Shown here: piece after piece, positions 21,317 through 32,640 of the stretch
How the letters are laid out: each line of letters starts with the position of its first letter
Numbering within the stretch: the first letter of the stretch is position 1
DNA from: Anoplopoma fimbria
Lineage: Eukaryota > Chordata > Actinopteri > Perciformes > Anoplopomatidae
NCBI RefSeq assembly: GCF_027596085.1
Contig: NC_072458.1
Coordinates: forward strand, 15,661,256 to 15,725,255
DNA: 64,000 bases
Reading direction: 5' to 3'
The notes under the pieces: generated by a model
Database searches by the model: none
Seen by the model: only the letters and a program-made list of their open reading frames with translations
Told to the model about the DNA's origin: nothing
Made by a program: the position numbers and the translations under genes

Positions 21317-22516
21317 AATATATGGTCTCACAAACTTCCTCCCCTGTTGGTGCTGGCTTTTTCTTCGTCTCCAAGAAGGACAACTCCCTGCGCCCGTGCA
21401 TCGACTTCCGTGGGTTAAACACCACCATCAAAAACAAGTACCCTCTGCCCCTCATCAACTCCGCTTTTGAGCCCCTTCACGGAGCCACCGTGTTCACCAA
21501 ACTGGACTTGAGGAATGTTTATCACTTGGTCAGAATTCGGAAAGGGGATGAGTGGAAGACAGCCTTCAACACCCCCTTAGGTCACTTCGAATACCTGGTG
21601 ATGCCTTTCGGCTTGACCAACACCCCCGCTGTGTTCCAGGTCCTAGTCAATGACGTCCACCTGGACCTTCTCAACCGATCTGTCTTCGTGTACTTGGATG
21701 ACATCCTGATCTTCTCGCAGAACATCAAGGAACACATGATGCATGTCCATCAAGTGCTGCGGAGACTACTAGAAAACAAACTATTCATCAAAGCGGAGAA
21801 ATGTGAGTTCCACGCTAGCTCTGTCAGCTTCTTGGGATACATCATTGAGAGCAGACAGGTGAAGACTGATCCTGAGTGGCCACAACCTTCCTCCCTGAAA
21901 CAGCTCCAACGGTTTCTGGGCTTTCTACAGACGCTTCATCAGAGAGTACAGTCGAGTAGCAGCACCACTGAACCAACTCACCTCTTCAGCCACCCCTTTT
22001 CCTGGACCCCCGAAGCGGATCAGGCCTTCTCGGAGCTTAAGAGGCGCTTCACCTCCGCACCAGTCCTGGTTCTCTCTCAACGCTTCCTCTCCGACCAGAA
22101 ACTCCACCCCTGTGCCTTATATTCCCGACGACTGTCACCAGCCGAACGCAACTACGATGTGGGAAACTGTGAGTTGTTGGCGGTAACCAGGTCTCTCCAT
22201 TCCTCACCCTGGAGGAATGGAGAGACCCGGAACACCCGTTCATTGTCTGACCATAAGAACCTGGCATACAGCTAAACGCCTTAACTCTCGTCAGGCTCGT
22301 TGGGCGCTGTTCTTCGGTCACTTTCGACTTAACCCTCACCTACCGCCCTGGTTCCAGGAATGTCAAACCGGATACTCTCTCTCGCCAGTTCACCTCCGAA
22401 GAGTCTCCCGCCAGCCCTGACACCATCCTCCCATCTTCCTGTGTGGTGGCGGCCGCTACCTGGGAGATCGAGTCCCTGGTCAGGAGGGCGCAAGCTTACC
22501 CAGCCAGACCCAGGTA
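21304..22516 (+). pseudogene. Gypsy reverse transcriptase with broken RNase H
   Basis: The frame 21280-22275 contains a nearly complete Ty3/Gypsy reverse transcriptase: [34 protein letters not shown] with the first Asp, [13 protein letters not shown], the active-site YLDDILIF and the thumb [16 protein letters not shown]. The connection region continues with [20 protein letters not shown]. RNase H is damaged: the segment with the first catalytic Asp is missing after PVLVL, and only [15 protein letters not shown] and DHKNLAY remain. Other frames to about 22516 carry the chromo-adjacent end. Gag, protease and integrase are absent, so the copy is dead. Function lost: reverse transcription of the retrotransposon RNA. 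Confidence 0.9.
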
Positions 22517-22604
22517 ATACAACAGGGTTGTGCAATGACATGCAGTTTGTAGTCCCATTTTGCTACAAAAATAAACAATTGAACAACAAAACTAAACAAC
22601 ACTA

Positions 22605-23650
22605 GGATGAGTTAAGGACTCTCACAGTCTGAGGAGAGGAGCTGTTCTGGTCTGGTGGTTCCGCAGCTGATAATTCTGTATCTCTGTATCAGCAGGGTGA
22701 ACAGACTGTAGCTGGCTGGGTTTTCTTCACAAGCTCCTCTTGTCACTAATATCACTGATGCTCAGTATATGATATACAAGTGATGTTCTGGTCCATTTTA
22801 ATCACCCGCTGTAGAGCACTCTTTTCCTTGACCGTGAAGATCCCGTACCAGATTATAGTGATAGCAGTCAGGATGCTCTTATGCTCCTCTGTAAAAGTAA
22901 ACAATACGTGGCACTGAGATTTTTGCTTCCTTAGGTTTCTTTTAGTAATGTAGGCATTTAGTAGCTTTCTTCACCAGGATGGAGAAGTGTGATGACCATG
23001 TCAGGTTGTTTATGATGCTGATTCCCAGGAACTTAGGGTTGCACGGTGGTGTAGTGGTTAGCACTGTCGCCTCACAGCAAGAGGGGCCCGGGTTCAATTC
23101 CCGGACCAGAGGGCCTTCTGTGTGGAGTTTGCATGTTCTCCCCGTGTCAGCATGGGTTCTCTCCGGGTTCTCCGGCTTCCTCCCACAGTCCAAAGACATG
23201 CACCTTAGGTTATTCGATGATTATAAATTGCCCGTAGGTGTGAGTGTCAGTGGTTGTTTGTCTCTATATGTCAGCCCTGTGATAGGCTGGCGACCTGTCA
23301 ATGGTGACCCTTCACCCATTGACAGCTGAGATCGGCTCCAGCATCCCCGCGACCCTTAACTGGATAAGCGGTTACGGAAGATGAAGATGAATGAATGAAT
23401 TCCCAGGAACTTAAAGCTGTTTGCTTGCTCCACCTCTTTGCCTCCTTTATTTTAAAACAACATTCATCTCCTTGGTTTTACTGACTTCGAGCAGTAGGTT
23501 GTTCTCTGTTCTCTGTACATTCTGCAAGGTTGTTGATTTTTACTCTCTATATGAAGTCTCATCTTTGAGTGTAATTCAGCTGATGACTGTAGTGTCATCT
23601 GCAAACTTCACAACAGAGTTCTCTTCATTTTGAAGGTTGCAGTTGTGGGT
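22605..23650 (-). mobile_element. Rex1-like LINE fragment, split by a SINE
   Basis: Antisense reading gives the C-terminal half of a LINE reverse transcriptase, with many stops. It passes through the FADDTTVISL-like region near 23580, KFLGISIINNLTWSSH and LVKKA near 22950-23010, then YRGA and a WYGI..KSALQRVIK-like stretch near 22800-22860. This wording matches teleost Rex1 elements. The fragment is interrupted at 23036-23398 by a SINE with a clear target duplication. No intact frame is present. Confidence 0.75.
23036..23398 (+). mobile_element. tRNA-derived SINE with Rex3-like tail, 15 bp target duplication
   Basis: The element begins GGGTTGCACGGTGGTGTAGT, a tRNA-like head with box A (GGTGTAGTGGTTAGCA) and box B (GGGTTCAATTCCC). 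The body contains TTTGCATGTTCTCCCCGTGT, common in perciform SINEs. The 3' end reads GCGACCCTTAACTGGATAAG and then (GATGAAT)n, related to the terminus of Rex3. ATTCCCAGGAACTTA flanks it perfectly at 23021-23035 and 23399-23413. A target-primed insertion by LINE machinery is the straightforward reading. Confidence 0.96.
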
Positions 23651-24732
23651 GTACAGTGTAAACAGGAGTCAGGAGGATTAAAAGGGCCCACCGCTTTCCA
23701 ACCTTCTGCTCCAGCACTAGATCAGCTCCTAGACCCGACCTTGTCAGGTTCGTATATTTCACGACAAATTGAGGATTTTACATCTGGCCAGGGAGATAAC
23801 GGGAGCTCACCTATATAGGCTCTCGAGTCCATTTTTCCCAACTTCAGTGCTGGCTTAATAAATAAACGCTGGCAGTTTGATGGCGTCAAAAAGAAACTGT
23901 CCTGATAATATCAAATATTATCTGCTGTATTCTTGTACGTTGAGAGATGGTCAGTGGAAATACTGTTCAGCTGTCCTGAAGAAGCTGAGACCACTTTGGG
24001 AGACATCTCCTTCTCCTCCCTGTGATAGTGAGTAGATCATCCTGCAAGTTGCAACCTCCTAATTTCTTTGCCTGCCTGAGGTTATTTAGTTATTTTCTCC
24101 TGGATCACATCTTTAACTGGATCATTTGTTATTGTATTCTAGCAACTAAAGTGTGCTTCTTCTATTATTTGCAACCTTTATTACAAAGCCTTTTATGTGA
24201 TACTTCTGTGGGAGATTTAATGTTTACTGTAAACCGTGACTCTGGTGTTGTTAGTCAAGATTGTCGTAAAGATGCATTATCAAAGCCCACCATTGTTGTA
24301 AAACAATGGAATACTAACTCTTTCCTAAACATCTGCCTCTTGATGTAATGAAATTAAATTATTTGTCTTTCTCCCTCTTTCATTGAGAATATTTTTTGAT
24401 AATCTTCCTTATTTGACTTAGAATGAGCGGGGCCCTCCCTTTATGCCCATAGTATAGATCTGCAGAAGTTTGAAGCAAATTAGTTAGTTAGTTCTATTTA
24501 AGTTAACCAGCCACTCACTTGTTTATATACTTTTTTTGTGATGCATAAGCTTGTTGCTCGATAGGGCAGTGTTTAGTGTGTCTTGGTAAGCAAGAGGGAG
24601 AGAGATAGAGACAGTAGCTGTGGACAGTGCAGACAGCTGTTAGCGGTTTGTTTTTGGGAGAGGTTAGCAGTGAAGTTGTCTCGTGTCTGTGTAAGTTACA
24701 ATTTGCCCATGAATGAACACTGCAAAAATCAT
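23651..24732. other. Intergenic DNA, no gene recognised
   Basis: An LTR-like stretch with AATAAATAAACGC at about 23860 is possible but has no boundaries. The frame 24022-24348 has hydrophobic runs but no known domain. No feature is supported. Confidence 0.4.
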
Positions 24733-24963
24733 ATCCCTCCGACTTTCTCCATCATTGCCCATGTGAGTGTTGAAGTCCCCCTGACGAGCTATAGAGTCCC
24801 CAGTTGGTGCCCTTATAAGGACGCTTTTGGACTGATCCCTCCCCTGGGACCATTTTTCCATAGAAGACCCTACCAGGATATCCCCAACAACACAGCTCCC
24901 AGGGTCACTGGGGCACAAAAAAAACCTCCACCCCGTCAAGAACAAACCCTTCCACCCGGCCAA
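24733..24963 (-). pseudogene. Short LINE endonuclease-like fragment
   Basis: The antisense frame 24963-24664 contains RAPTGDSIARQGDFNTHMGN at about 24813-24750, close to the fish Rex3 endonuclease wording in which GDFN carries a catalytic Asp. Its other residues are not informative. It is a remnant of perhaps 200 bp; an RTE-clade origin is likely but based on one motif. Confidence 0.45.
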
Positions 24964-25184
24964 GGTAATAAGTCATTTGAGGGGCAATATCAGTGCCACT
25001 TATTCCGTTGTTGTCTGTCCCACAACTGCTTACTTCACTCTTCTACCAAACAGTGTGGATGTGTCATTATATGACAGTAGAATGAGTCCCAAGATCACTT
25101 TTTAATGCATATATCTGAAACATCCTGGTTTGTAAAGTGTAAACCTCATAAAAAAAGTCCTAAATTAGTTTTTGTTTGTTGTCT

Positions 25185-25422
25185 TTAAATGGACTGTACT
25201 ATAGCGCTCTGTAGTCTTCCGACCACACTAAGCACTTTTAAGACTACATAATATCATTCACCCATTCATACACCGGTGGGAGGGGCTACTGAGGTGCTAA
25301 CACTAACAACTTCACATACATACTCTGCAGCAAGGACACATCGACATGGACTGCGGAGCTGTGGATCGAACCACCGATCCTCTGATTGGAGGGCAACCCT
25401 GCTCTCTACGGAGTCACAGTCG
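25185..25422 (-). mobile_element. Decayed tRNA-derived SINE (tail type A)
   Basis: The plus strand reads TAAATGGACTGTACTATAGC and then CTTCCGACCAC, CATTCACCCATTCATACAC and GACACATCGACATGGACTGC. It ends with GATCGAACCACCGATCCTCT (inverse box B), matching the SINE at 4.96 kb with several deletions. Confidence 0.8.
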
Positions 25423-27685
25423 AAGTCTTTACTCTTTGCACTACAACTTCATACAATATTATATTTTCATCAAATTTTGTTTATTGGAAACGTAATGTTG
25501 TGTTGCCATATAGCTATGGATGCAGTGGCTTTAACCTTAACTCCTCTTTATACTTGCAGCAGGGGTTATCTGTAATTGTATTGGTCTGTCTTGTTATGCT
25601 GGTCTTTAATAAAAATTATTCTCAGAAAAAATGTACTCAACATTTGAGATAATGTATGCTAATGACATTGGTTATCCCCTGAAGTGCCATTAGCAGGTCA
25701 AAATTGTGATTTTGCATTTGACAATATACAATGTGTCCTCTATGTTAGGCTGTATCAAGTGGAGTGGCTCTAAGGATGACAATTTTAGTTGGTCATTTCG
25801 TTGGTCAAGACTGAAATATCTCAACTATTTAATGCATTGCCATGACATTTTTTACAGACATTCCCATTGTCCCCATAATTAATGAGTTCTGTTGACTTTG
25901 AAGTTGTACCCACTCTACAGAACTCTATGACTGACACGCACTTACCATGGAAGAACACTACACCAACACCATCCAGTCTCTCACTGCAATCAATGACTAC
26001 ATCTAAGGAGCATCTTCTTTTTAATCTCACAGTTTTAAAGACCACCTCACTTTTTAAAAGCATGTGAGCTATGAAACTATGGATCACATGAAGAAACTTG
26101 ATCCTTCTTGCCAGAAGATGCTTTACAATAAGTGGCATGCAATTACATTGACTGAGTACATCAGAAAAAAAAGATCCTACAGGGCCTACGCATCATTAAG
26201 CCACCCTTGGAATATTGTCCTGAAAAAGTGCTCTTTTGCATTTATGGCCATCTATATACATAGACCTTGATTAGGAAGACTATAAAAAGAGACACACCTA
26301 TCCCCTGATAACATCCCACTACACCTGAGTAACATTGAACAAACAATTACTGGGACAAAACCCCAGACAGGCAGACAACTAAAGCCAAACGCTACTGTCC
26401 AAAGACCAGATCCCAATTCCAGGGTAGAAATCGGCTGCTGACAACCTTATCAGCACTGAACTGTCCCCTATTCAGCTCTATATACTTGTACTTGGTCTTT
26501 TACTTGTCATTAAAGACAATGTTCCATCTTTAATATCCTTCCTGCTACTTGCTGTGTTTGCACACATAGGACAGCCTCCCAAAATGCTTAACTATTCCTT
26601 TAAAAAGCCGAACTAGTGAGCTTCTTGAAACTTTGAAGCAATTATAACAGATGTTAACAAATGTTACCAGTCCTAATCAGCCCAAAACAAGCAGTGACTT
26701 GTAAACCAATGACTTGTAAACCCATCGTCCACATTTAACATGGGTCCAGCAGTGGGGAATTATGTTTGAGTGCGTTCACATAATGTCAAAAATGTGTAGA
26801 GTTAGAATGCAAAGATCCTCCATCTTTAATAGCTTCCTATTCCCCTAGCTTCTGTATGCTGAGCAGACTTTGTAGAAAGAGCTACAAATACATAAATAAA
26901 ACAAGAGGAAATATCAACCCAACCCCTTCATATACTATATTCAGCTTAAAGTCAAGGATGATTTAGTGCCAAGTTTCTTTAATATTCAAAAATGTATGTG
27001 ATGTTTGGCTTGCACATAAGATAATCCTTTATTAGTCCCGCAGCGGGGAAATTTGCAATCATCAAACATCAGCAGAAGAAGTATAATCTCTCTTTCTAGA
27101 GCAGAGTAGTATTAGCAATGTTGCATTTCTTAAAACATATATAGACAGGCATTACAAGACGACTTGTCATGAGATGTGTTAAATGAGTGCATATATTCTT
27201 ATCTACAGAAATGGATTCACCCGGGCCTACACAGTCATCCCTTTATACCCAATTGTGTTTGACTGTGCTTAACTAGGCATCATCCACTGAAAGATCAGTC
27301 TGTAGTCAGTGATGATGATGTGCAGTGAAACTTCAGAGAGCTACACAGTGGAGGAGTGTGCACATCATTTGTGAGTTGGCTATGTGGATACTGACGAGTG
27401 GGCCTGAGCACTCATTGGCTTAACAATGAGCAGTTGAAATAAAAGACAACACTTAAATATGGTCTCACTCTGACATAAGGCAGACACTGAGGAAGTCTGG
27501 CAGTATTATTAGCTCCTACAACACTAGATTGCTATGTACCAAAGGCAACAATTCTTTAGCAATATCTCAATTTGTCTTTTCTCTGACACACATAATCTCT
27601 CCCCCTTTCCTTCTGATGTTCTCTTTACCATAGTGTGATCCACCTATGTATCGTCCTTAAGAAGGGAAACAGATAGCTGTTAATT
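25423..27685. other. Repeat-like intergenic DNA, no gene
   Basis: At about 25800-25890 (TATCTCAACTATTTAATGCA, TTGCCATGACATTTTTTACA) the sequence resembles a common unclassified fish repeat. At 27017-27060 a SINE 3' end scrap occurs (CCTTTATTAGTCCCGCAGCG). No coding region was recognised in the rest. Confidence 0.4.
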
Positions 27686-29045
27686 CAATTCAATTCGATT
27701 CAGTTTATTTTGTATGGCCCAAAATCAGAAATTACAAATTTGCCTCAGAGGGCTTTACAATCTGTACACATGCGACATCCTCTGTCCCGGAACCCTAACA
27801 TCGGCACAGGAAAAACTCCCCTAAAAAAAAACCTTCAACAGGGAGAAAAAATGAACCTATGGGAGAGCGACAGAGGAGGGATCCTTCTCCCAGGATGGAC
27901 AGAATGCAATAGATGTCATGTGTACAGAATGAACGGCATAACAGAGATACAACACATTCAATGTATATGACATAAATGATTCATATAATCACAGTAGTAA
28001 GCAGATTAACGAAGGAAAAATTAAGAATACTTATAAAAGCAGCAATAACTATAGTAGAATTGAAATAATCATATAGGGAATAGTATTAGTATTAGTAATG
28101 TAACTAATAATAATAATCGAAGTAGCAGTGGGTGTCAGCCGGGTCACAGCAGGAGGCACGACCACGGTCCAGGGACCACAACGATTCGTGGAAACCTGCG
28201 AGGCGAGAAGGCAAAAGGGCTTCAGGGTGGAAGCAAAGCTAATATGCGTAATGGTATAGGTAATAGTAATAGTAATGTGACTAATAATAATAATGGTAGT
28301 AGCAGTTAGTGTCAGCAGGGCCATAGCAGGAGGCACGACCACAGTCCAGGTACGGCCACGATTTATGGAAATCTGCGAGGCGAGAAAGCACAAAGACTCC
28401 AGGGTAGAAGCAAAGTCAATAAGCGTAATAGTACAGGGAATAATAAAGTACAGGGAACAGTGTCCCCTTGTGTGTCTGCCTTCACTTTTCATATCACTGA
28501 TCAATAATGAAATCTATAGCCGCATGTCACCCTTCTGCCGCTGGCTGACGAGCAAACAATGTGGGCTTTGTAGATAATTGGCAGACTTTCTGGAGAAAAC
28601 CTGGTCTGATTAGGAGTGACGGCATTCATCCCACTTTGGATGGAGCGGATCTCATATCTAGAAATCTGACCCAGTTTATTAGCGGACCTAATCCATGACA
28701 ACCCAGAGTTCAGACCAGGAGGCAGAGTTGCAGTCTTATACACTTCTCTGCGCTTCCATTAGAGTGGTTACCCGTCCAGTTACCCACCCAAAACCCTATA
28801 GAGACTGTGTCTGCCCCACGGCCACCTGAATTATTTAAATAAAAAGTCAACAGAAGAGGAGTTATACAAAATAACTTTATAAAAGTTAAGGCAACCACTG
28901 CAACAGTGCAACAAAACAGGACAATTAAATGTGGACTCTTAAATATCAGATCTCTGTCATCTAAGGCTGTACTAGTAAATTATTTAATATCAGATAATCA
29001 TATTGATTTATTTTGTCTAACTGAAACCTGGCTGTGTCATTTGTT
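27686..29045 (-). mobile_element. Maui-type L2 LINE with 5' inversion
   Basis: On the minus strand the 3' terminus lies at 27686 with the (TTGAA)n tail and TTTGCCTCAGAGGGCTTTAC, and the 3' UTR extends to about 28497, including copies of its ~178 bp internal repeat. Beyond that point the orientation flips. From 28498 to about 29045 the plus strand reads the end of ORF1 ([18 protein letters not shown], then stop near 28696) and the start of the ORF2 endonuclease ([13 protein letters not shown], then [10 protein letters not shown]). A 3' piece preceded by an inverted 5' piece is the outcome of twin priming. Confidence 0.85.
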
Positions 29046-29511
29046 ATGGAGTTAAATTGCGTTACTGATCACATGCAAATCCACACTAGAAGGGATTATG
29101 AAAATTACAATAATATAAGGCTAATTATCTGTATGGATATTATTTGAAGATGGGATCTTTTCTGTAAATGTGAACATATGTTACATTACATTACATTACA
29201 GTCATTTAGCAGACGCTTTTATCCAAAGCGACTTACAGGAAGTGTATTCAACATAGGTATTCAAGAGAACTACTAGTCACCAGAAGTCATAAGTGCATCT
29301 CCTTTCTTAAACAAGCATCTTAAAGCATAAACCAGAGCAAAAGTATAGTGCAGAGGCAAATTACTACGAAAACAATAATTGCAACAGAATACAATAAGTG
29401 CTACAAACTACTACGAATAGGATAAGTGCAGTAAACGAATACGAATTCAATAAGTGCAGCGAACTGATACGAATACAGTAAGTGCAACAACTAATATGAA
29501 TGCAATAAGTG

Positions 29512-31084
29512 CTACGAGGAAGGCTCAGGGTAGTACTTCTTGAAGAGGTGAGTTTTCAGCCTGCGCCGAAAGATGGGCAGCGACTCTGCTGTCCTGACAT
29601 CAGTGGGGAGTTCATTCCACCACTGAGGGGCCAGGATAGAAAAAAGCTGTGACCGGGTGGATCGGCCGCAGGGACCTCTGAGCGACGGGGCAACCAATCG
29701 CCCCGAGGCACCAGAGCGAAGTGGTCGGGCGGGGGTGTAGGGCTTGACCAAGGCCTGGAGATAGGAAGGAGCTGTTCCTTTCACTGCCCTGTAGGCTAGC
29801 ACCAGAGTCTTAAACTGGATGCGAGCTCTTACAGGGAGCCAGTGTAGAGAACGGAGAAGGGAAGTTGTGTGGGAGAACTTGGGGCGATTGAACACCAGAC
29901 GTGCTGCAGCTTTCTGGACAAGCTCCAGGGGTCTGATGGCCGATGCCGGGGCTCCAGCAAGTAGTGAGTTGCAGTAGTCCAGGCGGGAGATGACCAGAGC
30001 CTGGATGAGCACCTGCGCCGTCTCGTCAGTGAGGAAGGGGCGAATCCTCCTGATGTTGTAGAGGAGGAATCTGCAGGAGCGTGTGACCGATGCAATGTTT
30101 GCTGAGAACGACAGTTGGTTGTCCAGGGTCACACCCAGATTCCTCACAGTCCGAGTTGGCGTCACCACGGCATCATCAATGGTGATGGACAGGTCTCGGC
30201 GCGGGCAACCCTTCCCCGGGAGGAACAGTAGCTCGGTTTTGTCCAGGTTGAGCTTCAGGTGGTGTGTCGCCATCCATTTCAAGATGTCAGCCAAGCACGC
30301 AGCAATGCGTGCCTCCACTTGGATGTCACCGGGAGGAAATGACAAGACCAGCTGGGTGTCATCGGCATAACAATGGTAAGAGAAGTCATGCGAGCGAATA
30401 ACAGAACCCAGAGATGTTGTGAAGAGCGAGAAGAGAAGGGGGCCCAGAACTGAACCTTGTGGAACCCCGTAGTCAGCATGCGTGGTTCCGACACGGCCCC
30501 CTCCATGTCACCTGGTAGGATCGGCCTGTCAGATAGGATGCAAGCAGGGAGAGTGCAGAGCCTGAGACGCCCATCCCCTCGAGGGTGGAGAGGAGGATCT
30601 GGTGGTTCACCGTGTCAAACGCCGCTGACAGGTCCAGGAGAATCAGGACAGAGGAGAGAGAGTTCGCTCTTGCAGCGTGAAGCGACTCTGTCACCGCAAG
30701 GAGGGCCGTCTCTGACGAGTGACCCACCTTGAACCCGGACTGGTGGGGGTCCAAGAGGTTGTTCTGGTGGAGGTAGGAAGACAGTTGTTTAGAGACAGCG
30801 CGTTCAAGTGTTTTGGATAGAAAGGGTAGAAGAGAAACCGGTCTGAAGTTCTTGACATCAGAGGGGTCAAGTGATGTTTTTTCAGAAGGGGGTGACTCTG
30901 GCAGTCTTGAAAGCCGAGGGAAAGCATCCCGAGACGAGAGATGTGTTGATGAGGTGGGTGAGGAAAGGAAGGAGTTCAGTGGCAATAGACTGAAGAAGAG
31001 GGGAGGGGATCGGGTCAAGGGAGCACGTGGTGGGGCGGTTAGATGTAACAAGGTCGAGGACCTCGTTAGGGGAGAGGGGAGCAA
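29512..31084 (-). pseudogene. L2 reverse transcriptase
   Basis: Frame 31084-30473 contains VKNFRPVSLLPFLSKTLERA, HQSGFKVGHSSETALLAV and motif [16 protein letters not shown]. Motif C, YADDTQLV, lies at about 30379-30353 in another frame, and the thumb/C-terminal frame 30345-29512 (277 residues) continues with LKLNLDKTELLFLP, NLGVTLDNQLSF, VISRLDYCNSLLAG and LHWLPVRARIQFK, ending YYPEPSS. At least one frame change lies near 30480, and motif B (GVPQGS-type) is read only across it. The catalytic Asp residues are encoded, but not in one frame. Confidence 0.92.
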
Positions 31085-31686
31085 AATAGGGTAAGATGGG
31101 GTGTGGAGAGGGAAGGGGGAGCTGTAGAGGGTAGAGAGGGAGAGGGTGGACAGGGAGAGGGGGGCTGAGAGAAGGAGGATCTGATATCGATTACCTTCTT
31201 GTCAAAGAAGTTGGCGAAATCATTAGGGAGAAGGGAGGAAGTAGGAGGAGGGGGTGGGGGTTGGAGGAGTGAAGAGAAAGTTTCAAAGAGTTTTTTAGGA
31301 TTGGAAGCAGAGGTTAGGATTTTAGAGCGGAAAAAAGCCGCTTTAGCAGTAGCTAGAGAGGAGGAAAAAGTGGAAAGGAGAGATTGGAAGTTAAGAAGGT
31401 CCTCCGGGAGTTTGCCTGTTCTCCATTTACGCTCAGCCGCTCTTAGGCTCTGTCTATCAGTACGCACTGAGTCCAACAGCCATGGGGCAGGAGGAGTTAG
31501 GCGTGCAGGCCTGGAGGTGAAGGGACAGAGGTTGTCCAAAGAGGAGGAAAGGGTGGAGAGGAGAAGATCAGTAGCAGTATCGGGGGATAGGAGAGAGAAG
31601 GATTCAGGGTCAGGGAGGGCAGAGGTAACGGAAGAGGAAAGATCAGCGGGGGAGAGGGAGCGGAGGTGACTACGGGTAGAAACCAT
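31066..31686 (-). pseudogene. L2 linker between endonuclease and reverse transcriptase
   Basis: A frame of 206 residues: LDNLCPFTSRPARLTPPAPW, LRAAERKWRTGKLPEDLLNF, AKAAFFRSKILTSASNPKKL and LLPNDFANFFDKKVIDIRSS. This is the usual spacer of L2 ORF2, followed by a Pro/Ser expansion. It is one frame off the endonuclease and the next reverse transcriptase piece. Confidence 0.88.
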
Positions 31687-32333
31687 GTGGGTAGGTGGAG
31701 GAAGTAAGGGGGAGAGGAGAGGGAGAGGGAGTAGGACATGAAGTAGTGGTCCGAGAGCTGGAGGGGAGTGACAGAGAGGTTAGCAGTAGAACAGCGTCTA
31801 GTGAAGATAAGATCCAGCTGGTTGCCAGCCTTGTGGGTAGGAGGAGAGGAAGAGCGATAGAGGTCAAAGGAGGAGAGGAAGGAAAGCAGTGGTTCTAACT
31901 TATCAGTCTGGATGTTGAAGTCGCCGAGCACGATGAGCGCGGAGCCATCGTCATGGAAGTGCGAGACTAGTGTGTCAAGCTCCTCCAGGAACTCACCAAG
32001 GGGGCCTGGTGGGCGGTACACAACAGCAATGGTGAGCTTGACTGGATAAGTGACAGTAACAGCATGAAATTCTGTGAACTGTGGAACAGAGACAAGAGAG
32101 TATTTCCATTTTGGGGAAATTAGCAGGCCAGTGCCACCACCTCGCCTCGCAGCTCTGGGAGTGTGAGAGAAGGAGTGCACATCTGACAGAGCTGCGGGTG
32201 TGCTAGTGTTTTCTGGTGTGATCCAAGTCTCAGTTAGATGAAGAAAGTTGAGGGAGAGCAAGGATGCGTAGCCTGAGATGAACTCAGCTTTCGGCACTGC
32301 CGACTGGCAATTCCAAAGCCCCCCTGACACCAC
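31497..32333 (-). pseudogene. L2 endonuclease domain
   Basis: From the ATG at 32333: GLWNCQSAVPKAEFISGYAS with the N-terminal Asn, LTETWITPENT with the catalytic Glu, RGGGTGLLISPKW, VVYRPPGPLGEFLEELDTL, LIVLGDFNIQTDKL with Asp and Asn, KAGNQLDLIFTRR and LQLSDHYFMSYSL with the C-terminal Asp-His pair. All APE-type catalytic blocks are present within this 278-residue frame. The frame is then lost into Pro/Ser-rich sequence. It would nick target DNA for target-primed reverse transcription if it were part of an intact protein. Confidence 0.92.
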
Positions 32334-32640
32334 TTGCTCACCATGGGCTGAGAGAGTGGGATAGATGAGATTAGTGGGGTCACGGCACCTGGGAGTGACC
32401 CACTGTCTACGTGACTACCAGACAGAGGAACAGACAGAAATAGGATGCAAACACATGGTAGTCAGTATAAACAAATTACTGACCCGCAAGTACACGCTCG
32501 AGAAGTCATTGCTTGACGAAGTCTGGCTTGAAAAAGTCGCCCTGTTGCCTTCGTTCGCCTGACGCTTGAAAGCTGACGCTTCCAGCCACCAGCAGTGGTT
32601 AAGGACCTACCTACTGATTGCTCATTGTCTGCCAGGAGTG

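Larger units (their letters stand above)
29165..32640 (-). mobile_element. L2-clade LINE, near full length, frame-broken
   Basis: The 3' end at 29165 shows (TTACA)n and, on the minus strand, GTAAGTCGCTTTGGATAAAA. ORF2 pieces lie between 29512 and 32333 in the order endonuclease, linker, reverse transcriptase. To the right lies a 5' UTR of about 300 bp and then the 280 bp tandem array. A second 3' end of the same family is at 36.3-37.06 kb and the SINE at 58.86 kb carries its tail. Confidence 0.93.

Noticed and set aside
24583..25074. 163-residue plus-strand protein
   Set aside because: The opposite strand carries a LINE endonuclease motif and the plus frame has no features.
28049..28504. 151-residue minus-strand protein rich in Thr/Ile
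   Set aside because: It is the tandemly repeated 3' UTR of the L2; the related frames at 51424-51971 have the same origin.
31066..31686. Host gene in the purine-rich plus strand opposite the L2 (frames at 30813-31669 and 31695-31898)
   Set aside because: These are the complements of L2 ORF2 and its Pro/Ser-rich stretch.
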